In this document: piece by piece, positions 11,751 to 21,486 of the stretch
Layout: the number at the start of each line of letters is the position of its first letter
How positions within the stretch are numbered: position 1 is the stretch's first letter
Source of the DNA: Euphorbia lathyris
Lineage: Eukaryota > Streptophyta > Magnoliopsida > Malpighiales > Euphorbiaceae
NCBI RefSeq assembly: GCF_963576675.1
Contig: NC_088916.1
Coordinates: 22,295,501 to 22,359,500, forward strand
Length of the DNA stretch: 64,000 nucleotides
Direction of reading: 5' to 3'
Notes under the pieces: generated by a model
Told to the model about the DNA's origin: nothing
What the model saw: the letters and a program-made list of their open reading frames with translations, nothing else
Database searches by the model: none
Translations under genes and position numbers: made by a program

Positions 11751-12345
11751 TAGTGGCGGAATCAGGACCCCATATAACCTAGGGTTCAAATATATCAGTT
11801 AAAAAAAATTAAAACGATAAAAAAAATTCAAAATTAATCGTGCGGTTGACGGTAAATTTTCAAAATCCAGCCCGTGAGGGCTGGAAAATTTTTTTTTAGC
11901 CTCCAACGCGTTAAAACTGTAAAAATGTTATTATTTTTTTTAGAAACTAGCATTAAACTAATAGAAAATTAAACATGTTTACTTTTTTTAATGGTAAACA
12001 CATATTAAAAATGAATTCAAAAGTGTTATTGAAATAAAAATAAAGAGTCCATTTAAATTAATTAATAATGGTAACATGTTTTTATAATTATTAAAAAATA
12101 AAATTAAAATAAATAAAAACTTTTTAAAAGAAAATGAGGTTGGAGGGAATTGAACATAGGACCTCTCAAATAGAAATAAACATCTTTAACCATCTCATCT
12201 ACCTTTAAACATTGAAATAATACTACAAAGAGTCAATATAATTCTTTCCAAAATATTACCGGAGTTACTAAATTTTTTTTTTCTCAATTCGCCGGCGGCC
12301 ACCCGGGGCTGGAGCCCACCCCAAGCCCCCTTGGTTCCGCCCCTG
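11751..12345. mobile_element. Non-autonomous hAT element
   Basis: Ends TAGTGGCGGA...TCCGCCCCTG form hAT-type inverted repeats. Both sides carry TATATATA, consistent with an 8-bp TSD but not decisive within a TA repeat. A full relative with a clearer TSD is at 33677-34322. A tRNA-like stretch lies at about 12130-12195 (minus strand, B-box-like GTTCAATTCCC). Confidence 0.75.
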
Positions 12346-12358
12346 TATATATATATAT

Positions 12359-14255
12359 GGAAGGGATCAAGTGAGAACCCTCCCTTAGGTGAGGACACTT
12401 TGTTAGGTGAGAACACTCAAAACTACGTCGTTTTGAGTCTAAAAATCAATTAAAATCAATAAAAAACACTCACTGCTACTTGTGGGATTCAAACTTGGGC
12501 TCTATTATCTACACTTCACCTTACTTACCATTAAGACAATTACTTCTCTTGTTCATTATATCACGCGCGCTGCTTAATATAACATTGTACTAGTAGCTTC
12601 TATTGTTTAATATTTGACACATGCACTTATTAATATCGATTAAATATGCATAATAATGAATTATTAATAGAAAAAAAAGAAATGTGCATAATAATGAATT
12701 ATTAATAGAAAAAAAAAGAAATGTGCATAATAATGAATTATTAATAGAATGAAAAATGAGAAAAACAAAAAACTTGAAAAACTTGAAAAAAATGCAATAA
12801 AAAAGACGAAAAACAAAAAAAAAATCGTGATGAAAATATTTCATCATGTTTTTCGAGTTTTTCGTTTTTCGTATTTTCAAGTTTTAACGTTTTTTTCATT
12901 TTTAATGTTTTCTAGTTTTTTTTTGTTTGTTTTATCGTTTAATAAGAATTGTGCATAATAAGTATTAATAACAAAATGCAAGAGTTAGTTCATGTCTATT
13001 ATTTATGTAATGCTCATTACATAAATTTGTAAAGAAAACTTGAGTGATGTATTTGTGATTCTAAAATCTAAGAACATGCTCTAATTTCTTATTTATTTAA
13101 TTCCTTTATATTTTTGTAATTTATGTTATATAAGAAAATATATTTTTTAAAACATACGTTAGAACATATATTTTAACTTTTAAAACACCAACTATGAAGT
13201 TTAGAACGTACGGCATATTTTTTAGAACATACGATATGTTTTTTAGAACATGTGTTATGTTTTTTCGAACATGAGTTATAAATTATATTATAGAACAAAT
13301 GAAAAAATGATCCAGATATCTATTGATTTTTTAGAACATTATACTTAATTTTTGGAACATAAACTATATATTTTTTAAAAAAAAACGTTAGAACATATAT
13401 TTTAACTTTTAAAACACGAACTATGAAGTTTAGAACATGCGACATATTTTTTAGAACATAAGTTATGTTTTTTTAGAACATGTGTTATGTTTTTTCGAAC
13501 ATGAGTCATAAATTATATTATAGAACAAATGAAAAAACGATCGAGATATCTACTGATTTTTTTTTATAACATTATACTTAATTTTTGGAACACAAAATAT
13601 AAACTTTAGAATATACGTTATGTTTTTTAGAACATACGTTATGTTATTTAGAATATGAGTTATAAATTATATTATAGAACAAATGCAAAAATGGTCCATA
13701 TATTTACTATTTTTTTAAAACATTATGGAGTGTAAAATTAATCCAATGGTGAAAACACACAAAGTAAGACTTACTTTGTCAAAAACAAAGTAAGCATAGC
13801 ATTTACCATGTAATAATATTTAGAACATCGTCTTTAATATTTTAAAATATAAATTACAAAAATATAGATGAATTAAATAAATAAGAAATTAGAGCATGTT
13901 CTTGGATTTTTTTTCTATTAATAATTCATTATTATGCACATTTCTTTTTTTTCCTATTAATAATTTATTATTATGCATATTTAATCGATATTAATAAGTG
14001 CATGTATCAAATATTAAACAATAGAAGCTAAAAGGGCAATGATATATTAAGCAGCGCGCGGCATAATATAAAAGAAAAGCAATTGGTTCAGTGGTAAGCA
14101 GTGTGGAGTGTAGTTGAGGAGTCCAAGGTTTGAACCCCCCTATAAGCAGCAACGATTTTTTTTTAATTTTCCTACTCAAAACTACGTAGTTTTGAGTGTT
14201 TTCACCATAAGGAAGTGCCCTCACCTAAAAAAGGGTTCTCACAAGAGCCATCCCC
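12359..14255. mobile_element. Long foldback element with tRNA-like modules in both arms
   Basis: The arms (about 12359-12750 and 13905-14255) are inverted copies, from GGAAGGGATCAAGTGAGAAC to its counterpart GTTCTCACAAGAGCCATCCC. Further inverted pairs lie inside (about 13061-13130 with 13845-13905). The left arm has three, and the right arm two, copies of a unit of about 40 bp containing GCATAATAATGAATTATTAA. Each arm has a tRNA-like B box (about 12485-12500; GGTTTGAACCCC at about 14130). No transposase is present. Confidence 0.65.
13141..13735. repeat. Tandem repeat, about 235-bp period, about 2.5 copies
   Basis: Units share TTAGAACATACG(T)TATG, GAACATGAGT(T/C)ATAAATTAT and AGAACAAATGAAAAAA. 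It lies in the loop of the foldback element. Confidence 0.7.
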
Positions 14256-14285
14256 TATATATATATATATATATATATATGGGGT

Positions 14286-14446
14286 AGGGGAGAAATTTTA
14301 TAGTATTTCTATAGTAACACTTCCGATCAATAAAAATGGATCTAAACACATTATATGGATATGATTGGTGGAAAGAAAAATATATATATGTGTCCTGAAT
14401 TTATTGATTGAGAGTATTACTCTCTTAGAGTACTCTAAAATTTTCT
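14286..14446. mobile_element. Short foldback MITE
   Basis: GAGAAATTTTATAGTATTTC is repeated inverted, with mismatches, at the right end (TACTCTAAAATTTTCTATGG). It adjoins the (TA)n tract that ends the preceding element. Confidence 0.5.
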
Positions 14447-14672
14447 ATGGTAGAGACTGTAGTTACTTTGTTTTTTGTTTTTGATAAAGTAATTATTACT
14501 TTGTTTATTTTCGTGATTGGATGATGAAATATAAAATTAATACAATGGTGAAAACAAGTTATAACTAAAATGTAACATAATCTAATTAATATATATATTT
14601 ATTTATATATATAAAAAAATATAGTTTATATCCTTCTGATTTAATCCAATATAGGTATACAAATGACATAAA

Positions 14673-14817
14673 AAAATTAAAAAAAAAAAAATATTTGCGC
14701 ACAATGCGCTTACATCTAAGAAGAAAGAAAATACCCACCCCACTCGGATGTGATTCGAACCCATAACCTCCCTAATCATAGGTATGCTCTCAGCCACTAG
14801 GCTAAGAGCTTCACCAC
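14673..14817 (-). mobile_element. SINE, complete, with 14-bp TSD
   Basis: On the minus strand the 145-bp element has a tRNA-like A box (TTAGCCTAGTGGCTGAGAGC) and B box (GGTTCGAATCACATCC), then a short unrelated body and a poly(T) end. The 14-mer ACAAATGACATAAA flanks it on both sides (14659-14672 and 14818-14831), as left by target-primed reverse transcription. Confidence 0.88.
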
Positions 14818-14831
14818 ACAAATGACATAAA

Positions 14832-15466
14832 TATATAATCAAAATTTATGTTAATCAAAATCCATTGACTGAGTTTATTTCGGGCATGACTTTAATCCAA
14901 TTAAATCTTCCTTTAGCCCAAACCTCACTGTAATCAATAATTTCAAAATTAATATAAGTATTATATTTGTTTCGAGCTTAATCTAACTTGATTTGAATCA
15001 AATTTTCTATGTGTGCGATTATAATATGTTTTCATCCATATGTTTTACAATTTTCATAAACCATCTTTTTTATAATATGTTTTTCTCATCTTTCTCTTAT
15101 TTCTTTCCTTTATCTATTAGCATTTTTATGGAATCATCTTTCCTTCTCGTTTCGCTTCTTGCTGCAGATTGTTTATTGATTGGGTAAGTTTACAAGTAAT
15201 TTTTTTTTATCACATATATATTTATTTCTTATCACAACTTGTGGTTGATGTAGTTTTCCAAAAATTCGAAAATATGAGGCTCACCAAAGTTAAAAGCTCC
15301 ATCACGTTAAAGCGTTTCAGTTCTTTGATAACATCTACAACACACAGCTCTCAAAAGAGACGCAAGGTGTTTACAAAAATAAGGATGATATAAAGGATAA
15401 AAGGCCGAAGGTTGAAGATTCAATGAGATAACAACTCTCAAGGAGATGCTTATTGCCTATCCAATG
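14832..15466. other. Intergenic stretch, nothing recognised
   Basis: Small chance frames only. Nothing with family features, RNA structure or repeat ends was found. Confidence 0.5.
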
Positions 15467-16521
15467 TAGGGGTGAGCATTGATTCGGTTCGGTTACTAAC
15501 CGAATCAAAATATACATTATTTCAGGAACAGAATCGAATAATATTGATAACCAAATACTATTAAACCGGAAAATTTCGGTTTAGTTTGGTTACCAACCGA
15601 ATAATCAAAATTTCTTTAAATGTTTAAAATTATAAAATTTTATACAAAAAAAAATATAGGGTAAAGTACGAAAAAAATGCTCGTGGTTTGCCTTGTTTGC
15701 AAATAGAGGTCCCGTGGTTTAAAAGTTTGCAAATAGAGGTATGTGGTATACTTTTTTTACAAAACAAAGTATTTAAAATTAAACTTTTAAGTAATTGATA
15801 ACAATAAGAGCATTTTTTTTTTTTTCAATTACATTTATATATTGACAAAATACAGATCACAAAATCAAATTGCAACCGCGTAAAATAAACTTAAATATCA
15901 ATTTAGTTCATAAACTGTCAGATTAGTAAAAAACGTAAAATTTCACCATATTATTTATTGTTTCGATTTAGAAAGTTGTTTTTTTCGGGGGTTGTGTTTT
16001 GCTGATATGTAAGAATAATTTTTTTAGATAAAAACGTATTTGTTTGTAATCAGAACTTAAATGTATAATTATAATACTTTGTTTTGTAAGTAAAACATAC
16101 TACAGATTTTTATTTGTAAACTTTTAAACCACATACCTCTGTTTGCTAATTGGGCAAACCACATATATTTTTTCCGTACTTTTCCCAAAAATATATTCAT
16201 TTATGGAAAAAAAACATTATATCTCTTATAAATTTGAATTTCATTGAAGTTCAACTTTGATTTTATATTTTCAAAACCTAATACACTTATATATACACTT
16301 TGGTTTATTGAATATAAAATAAAATTATAATTTTTTTTATTTAAAACTTTAGTTCGATTTCGGTTAAACCAGTATTTTTTTATAAAATAACTGAACGGAT
16401 TAAATGAAAGTCGAACCAAACTGAACTAAACCGAATCAAAGAGTAAATAATTAAATCAAACTAAGGTTATGGTTCGGTTATGAGTTTGATCATCGATTAC
16501 TAGTTATTTTGCTTAGTCCTA
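15467..16521. mobile_element. hAT-type MITE with near-perfect 8-bp TSD
   Basis: Starts TAGGGGTGAGCATTGATTCG, ends TTTTGCTTAGTCCTA, and carries CGGTTCGGTT words near both ends in inverted order. The flanking 8-mers ATCCAATG and ATCTAATG differ by one base. A MULE-type MITE is nested at 15659-16186. Confidence 0.8.
15659..16186. mobile_element. MULE-type MITE with exact 9-bp TSD
   Basis: A 528-bp element from GGGTAAAGTACG to CGTACTTTTCCC with arms of about 80 bp containing CAAATAGAGGT. AAAAATATA flanks it on both sides, the 9-bp duplication typical of Mutator-like elements. Confidence 0.88.
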
Positions 16522-16527
16522 ATCTAA

Positions 16528-16713
16528 TGATGCGAAACAAATGAAACTGCATGGTTTGTCATAAGGGCACTTGGCTAAGAAATTCTGTATGAAACTTATG
16601 ATCATATATTTCATAAGTTTCATAAATTTTGTGATCACACGTCTCATATAGAGTTTTTTTACCAAGTATCCTCATGTAATTAGATCATTTGATGCTGTTT
16701 CATTTGTTTGATG
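16528..16713. mobile_element. Palindromic MITE
   Basis: TGATGCGAAACAAATGAAAC at the left is answered by GTTTCATTTGTTTGATG at the right. The inner parts (CACTTGGCTAAGAAA... and TTTTTACCAAGTATCC) also pair. It abuts the preceding hAT element. Confidence 0.55.
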
Positions 16714-17005
16714 TGTTTTGGATGGACAGTAAACCAATGTTATTAGAACCAGATATCAAACCGGATTTATAACTGAGTCATGGGTCACTTGGTTGGACCG
16801 GATGACATAATAAATAAATAATATTTATATATATTAAGCATATACAACTAATTTAAAATTATTTTTATAAATTATATATATCTCCAAAACAAATTATAAA
16901 CAACTTTTGATTTGTTATTTTGTTGTCAACTTGAGTGTTAAATATATAACGGATAAATTGAGTTTAGAATAACTTCAAATATGTCAACATATTCTATGCC
17001 ATGAG

Positions 17006-18545
17006 CAGGGCCGTCTCCAGCATTTTGGAGGCCCTAGACGTATTGTGCATTTTTTTCATATCTAAATCTAATACTATTTTAGAAATAATAAATATTAAAT
17101 AATAAAATCAATAAATTATTAACTACAATTCAAGTCATATAATAATAACATAAAGCTAATAAATTATTATTCTTCTTGCTTTTGTACATGTAAAATCGAG
17201 TTTTCTTTTATATATTTAAAATAAAGTTTCTTCTCACCAGTCATGCGAGAAGCAAGCAGACAACAAAGTATTAATTTCTGGAAATTAATCTTGGACGGCT
17301 GAACTCGAACCTAATCGCAAGATTCTATGGAAAGAAAGAGAAGAATTTATATTCGAGATTAAAAATTGGTTGAGTCGCGTATTTATTATGAAATAGAGGC
17401 TCAAATCACTATTTGGACATCGATTGATCCAAGGAATTTTGTCATTTTGATCTATCCAAAATTTTATCATTTGACCACTAAACTATCCCAATTGGTGAAA
17501 TTTCAATCCAATTTGGATGGAAACTTAATAGAATTATTGATATATGATGATTTTTTTTTTTTTGAAACAAACATATGATGATATTTTGATAACTAGACTT
17601 GATAAATTTTAGTTTAGAGATTTGTTTTCTTATTTTAATCTCATTAATTATTTGGGTAAATCAACTTTAAAACGTACGGCATATCAAGCTCATATGTTAA
17701 AATATCATCACATATCATAAGGAAACAATTTTATCAACACTTCATCAAAATTAAATAGAATTTCATCAATTTGAATAGTATATGGTCCAAATGTGACCAA
17801 ATGATAAATTAGTGGCCAAATATTAAAATTTTAAATAAATCGGAGTCTAAATAACATTTTATACCAAATTACAAATTGTAATTTATAAGTGCATTTCGTC
17901 TTTTAATTAAAAAAAATAAAAAATTTAAAAATCACTACAATAACAAAATAATAGTTTATACATTGTTTCCAAATATGAAAAAAATTCAGAAAAAATAAGT
18001 AAATGTATTGTCAAAAGAAAGAAAAAAATAAGAGAAAAAATGAACTAATAAATATTGATCCAAAGAATCATCGAAATTGAGTGAAATTTCATCAATTTAA
18101 ATAGTTTATGGTCTAAATGTGATCAAATAATAAATTAATGGTCAAATATTAAAATTTTAAATAAATCAGAGTCTAAATAACATTTTGCACCAAATTACAA
18201 TTTATAAGTGAATTTCATCTTGTAATTTATTAAAAACTAACAAATTTAAAAATAACTACACTAACAAAGTAATAATTTATAGATTCGTGTTGTCAAAGAA
18301 AGAAAGAAAAAAATAAGAGAAAATGTGAACAAAAAAAATGTTAATTCAAGGAATCAAACCCTCAACCTTATAAACATCTCCATAATGTCTTTACCATTCA
18401 AACTAGCAGTATCTTTTATTATATATTTAAATCTATATACCTTTTAACCATATTTTTTTAATAATTATCAAATTTAAAAAAAATTCCGATCGGAGGCCCC
18501 CGTAAGTCGGAGGCCCTAGGCGGCCTCCCCCTAGAGCCGGCCCTG
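17006..18545. mobile_element. Non-autonomous hAT element with exact 8-bp TSD
   Basis: 1,540 bp from CAGGGCCGTCTCCAG to CTAGAGCCGGCCCTG, flanked by GCCATGAG on both sides (16998-17005 and 18546-18553). The C/G-rich ends and 8-bp duplication are hAT hallmarks. It contains an internal direct duplication of about 300 bp (around 17790-17920 and 18090-18230) and a tRNA-like stretch near 18345-18410. No transposase frame. Confidence 0.9.
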
Positions 18546-18801
18546 GCCATGAGTTCTTTATAACAATATATTATAGACTCAAAATGGATAAGTGATTAAT
18601 GAGAAATCGATACTAAAAATAAACTACTTGAAATAGTTTGGAAGAAGATAAAAGAAAATTAAACATTCTCATCCTCTATATAAGAAAGAAATGAAAATCT
18701 TAACCAGTTTTTAACTAGTTTACAAATAAATGATCTTTACAAGTCTTTAATCAACTACGATGAAAAACTCTTTACGGCGAACTATTTTCATCATGTGTAC
18801 C

Positions 18802-20561
18802 TGTTAGCGATATTTTCGAAATATGTTAATTTCAACCTTGTCACGTGTGGTTAGGGTGCGGGCGTGCCAGAGAAATTATTTCTCAATTATTAAAGTGGGT
18901 TAAGTTTATGGATTTGCGCGCCAAAACTTGAATTCTAAACGAAACGATTGGCGAGGGACGCAATGATTGAAAAAGTCCCTCTTGGGTCTCTAGCGCCGTT
19001 ATAGAAACTTTGCTAGATAAATTGTTTTATTTAAGCTAATGCGAATAAATTGAAGACGTGAAAAATAAAGAAATTGAAAGATGCGAAATTGACACAAGAT
19101 TTAGTGAAAATTGGTATTTTATTGATGAATAAGGGTTTGAAATTCAACAACAAACTCGGAGCCACAATAGCTATCTCGGATTGAAGTTGAATTTTGTGTA
19201 GGTGCGAGGTCCTCGGAGAGCTGCAACCGGTCGGGCCCGTACGGTATGTGCTTTGTGCAATGACTAAACGTTGGTAGGCAAATGGGGCAGATTTAACCCT
19301 CAACTTCGGGAGGCTCGTTTGGATGCTTAAGAACACGGAATTGGACGAGTAAATAGTCTAAATTTAACTTCGGGAAGTCAGGGACAACTTTCTATAAGGG
19401 ATCGAAGGCTAAAACGGATTCTAAATGGACGGAATCTGGCTTTGAAAACAACTAGTCGAATCTGGGAAATTCTGGGCAGAATAGCTAAAAGAATTTGGGG
19501 TACAAAGATCAGCTTGTAAACGGAGTTTCTGTATACGGAATTGAGTGAATCAAAAGGCTAGATCGAAATTCAGGACGTTAGGAACAACTTTGTCGAAGGG
19601 ATCGAAGGCAAAAAATAACGTTAAATGGACAGAATTGGGCTTTGAAAAAGGATGGACGAATCTGGAAAATTACTTTAGAAAGGAAAATCTAATTGAAAAC
19701 TTGAGCAGAGTAACGACTTAGAAACACTAATTTGAGTCGAGAAAGTTGAAAAGAGGCTTTTGGAACTTGAATTGAAGCTAAAGGAAGCTAAAGGAGGGAC
19801 TGAAGCTAAGAAAAATGAAGAACGAAAGGAAGAACTTGAAGAACTAAGAACGAAAGAACTTAAGAACTAAAGAGCAAAACTAAGGATTAAGCATTGGAGC
19901 TTGAGAGAGGGGTTTTGTTGTGTGTTGAGTGTGTTTTTTAATGAAGGGGAGGGGGTCTATTTATAGTATTTTGGAGTGGCACTTTGGTAATTATTCAGTG
20001 GTATTTTGGTAATTATTCACCAACTAACTCAACTACCTCCATGCCACATCACCCCACTACCTCAACTTCCACTAACTACCATTAACTTCCATTGACCAAT
20101 TCCAACTGCTGCCGAGAGAGAGTTTACGCCCCGCGTATGTCCGACTACGCCCCGCGTAGTGCAGCTTCTAGAGTTGGCGCGTTTTGTTGATGGTGCATAC
20201 GCGTGGCGTACTTGGCATTACGTCCCGCGTAAGGAAGTATGTCCTACGTATGAGAATGGACGCCCCGCGTATTGGAGCTTCTGATCTCGAAACGCCTTGT
20301 TGCCAAGTTTTACGCGTGGCGTCTCTGAGGTTACGTCCCGCGTATTGGAGCCTCTGAAGCAGACCTTCTCTGGTTGCTTGATCTACACCCCGCGTATTGG
20401 AAGACACGCCCTACGTAGTGCCGGACTTTCTCATCGGTTGGCGGTTAGTTTACAAGTGTATTTTTTCATTATTTTCTAGACAAAAATAGAAACTATACCC
20501 TAAATTAAACATAAGCTTTCTATATACATAAAAATAAAATTTATTTTATTTTGGGCCAACA
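18802..20561 (-). repeat. 3' LTR (in element orientation) of the gag-protease element
   Basis: Matches 23860-25729 except for scattered bases and a missing segment of about 110 bp near 19140. The missing segment is bounded by short TGAAA repeats in the other copy, as in deletion by short homology. A minus-strand TATAAATAG box lies at 19957-19965. Confidence 0.95.
20125..20417 (-). repeat. Array of ten 13-bp CpG cores, 21/52-bp spacing
   Basis: Cores related to TACGCCCCGCGTA start at 20125, 20146, 20198, 20219, 20238, 20259, 20311, 20332, 20384 and 20405. Steps are 21, 52, 21, 19, 21, 52, 21, 52, 21. Equivalent cores are 73 bp apart. The array lies 160-460 bp upstream of the TATA box in the U3 region. 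Spacers are poorly conserved apart from words like CTTCTGA or CTCTGAA just after a pair. Confidence 0.9.
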
Positions 20562-20577
20562 ATTGCCCCCCTCTTTT
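20562..20577 (-). promoter_or_regulatory. Polypurine tract
   Basis: On the minus strand AAAGAGGGGGGCAAT directly precedes the LTR, the expected plus-strand primer site. Confidence 0.8.
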
Positions 20578-20676
20578 GTGTATAAATTGACTAGAATTGA
20601 AAATTTGTACACAAAAGAATGTATTTAGGATTTTTTGAACCATTTTTTTTATAGTGAAAATTCTGTTTTATTTTTG

Positions 20677-21486
20677 TTATACCAATTGCATCAATCTCCT
20701 GGAGGCTTCGACTCCGTTTGAGTAGGTTTTGAATGGTTTCTCGTTTTTCCGGACAACTTCCACGTCCTCTCCTTTCCAAAATAGAAGGAGTTGGTGCAAA
20801 GATGATGGGATGCATGAGTTGGAGTGAATCCAATCCCTTCCTAAAAGCGCTTGATAGCTTGCAGTTGAATTTACTACGAAGAAAGCAACCATGGTGGTGT
20901 GAGAGCCAATGGTGAGCTCCAAAGGTAGGACACCGTATGTCTTCGTGATTTCTCCCGTAAAGGATGAAACTGATGTCTCTGATGAGATTATGTCTTCCTT
21001 CGATTTGCCTAGGGCCAAGACCGTCTTCATTGGCATGATGTTAACAGCTGATCCATTATCGATGAGCACTCTGGATATTGTTTTGGCATCTATATGAGCC
21101 TTAACGTATAAAGGTTTATTGTGGCGAGTCATCCTTGGAGTGGGCTTGTCAAAGTAAACCCTCCTCATGGCGTCTTCGACGGACGCCTTCGGCGCTAGAT
21201 CTTCTTGCTCTTTGTGCTCGCGCTTAGAGGCTTCCTTCTTAGTGCCTTCACTTCTAAAATTTGGAGGTAAGATCAAAGAGGTGGTCGCACAATGTGTCTG
21301 TATGATGAAATCCCCCACACGGATTTGGATGCTCTTTTCTTGGCTTTTCCCTTTTTCTTTCGCATCATTAGAGTTAATGTTGGATGATTCCCTTTGACTA
21401 TTTCTTTTCTTTGCCTCTTTTTTTCTTAATTTTCTTTTCGCATTTTTTGAGAGAGGTCTTGGGAACTTCTTATGGTTGATTATCTG
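20677..21486 (-). CDS. Retroviral-type aspartic protease, in frame after a TGA from gag
   Basis: Reading on from the gag stop in the same frame, a lysine-rich linker leads to a first Met at 21318 and then to a pepsin-like protease. The catalytic motif is IDNGSAVNIMP, with Asn where most relatives have Ser; the second hallmark is LLGRDWIHS. The frame ends at 20677 shortly after a GEDVEVV region, where related Tat/Ogre elements would lead into reverse transcriptase. Function: cleavage of the Gag precursor in the particle. The gag frame is followed by a single TGA (21487-21489), so protease would be made either by readthrough or not at all. I cannot tell which from one copy. The absence of RT downstream looks like a clean internal loss. 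Confidence 0.85.
   Translation of the reverse strand, partial: QIINHKKFPRPLSKNAKRKLRKKEAKKRNSQRESSNINSNDAKEKGKSQEKSIQIRVGDFIIQTHCATTSLILPPNFRSEGTKKEASKREHKEQEDLAPKASVEDAMRRVYFDKPTPRMTRHNKPLYVKAHIDAKTISRVLIDNGSAVNIMPMKTVLALGKSKEDIISSETSVSSFTGEITKTYGVLPLELTIGSHTTMVAFFVVNSTASYQALLGRDWIHSNSCIPSSLHQLLLFWKGEDVEVVRKNEKPFKTYSNGVEASRRLMQLV

Noticed and set aside
12590..12958. Short frames on both strands rich in Phe or Lys
   Set aside because: Produced by AAAAAC/GTTTTT words in the foldback element.
14720..14810. Possible functional tRNA gene on the minus strand
   Set aside because: A and B boxes are present, but the stems do not close into a cloverleaf, and the 14-bp TSD plus tail identify a SINE.
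20125..20417. CRISPR-like array of short palindromic repeats
   Set aside because: Plant nuclear context inside an LTR; repeats are 13 bp with fixed helical spacing, and there is no leader, cas gene or unique uniform spacer.
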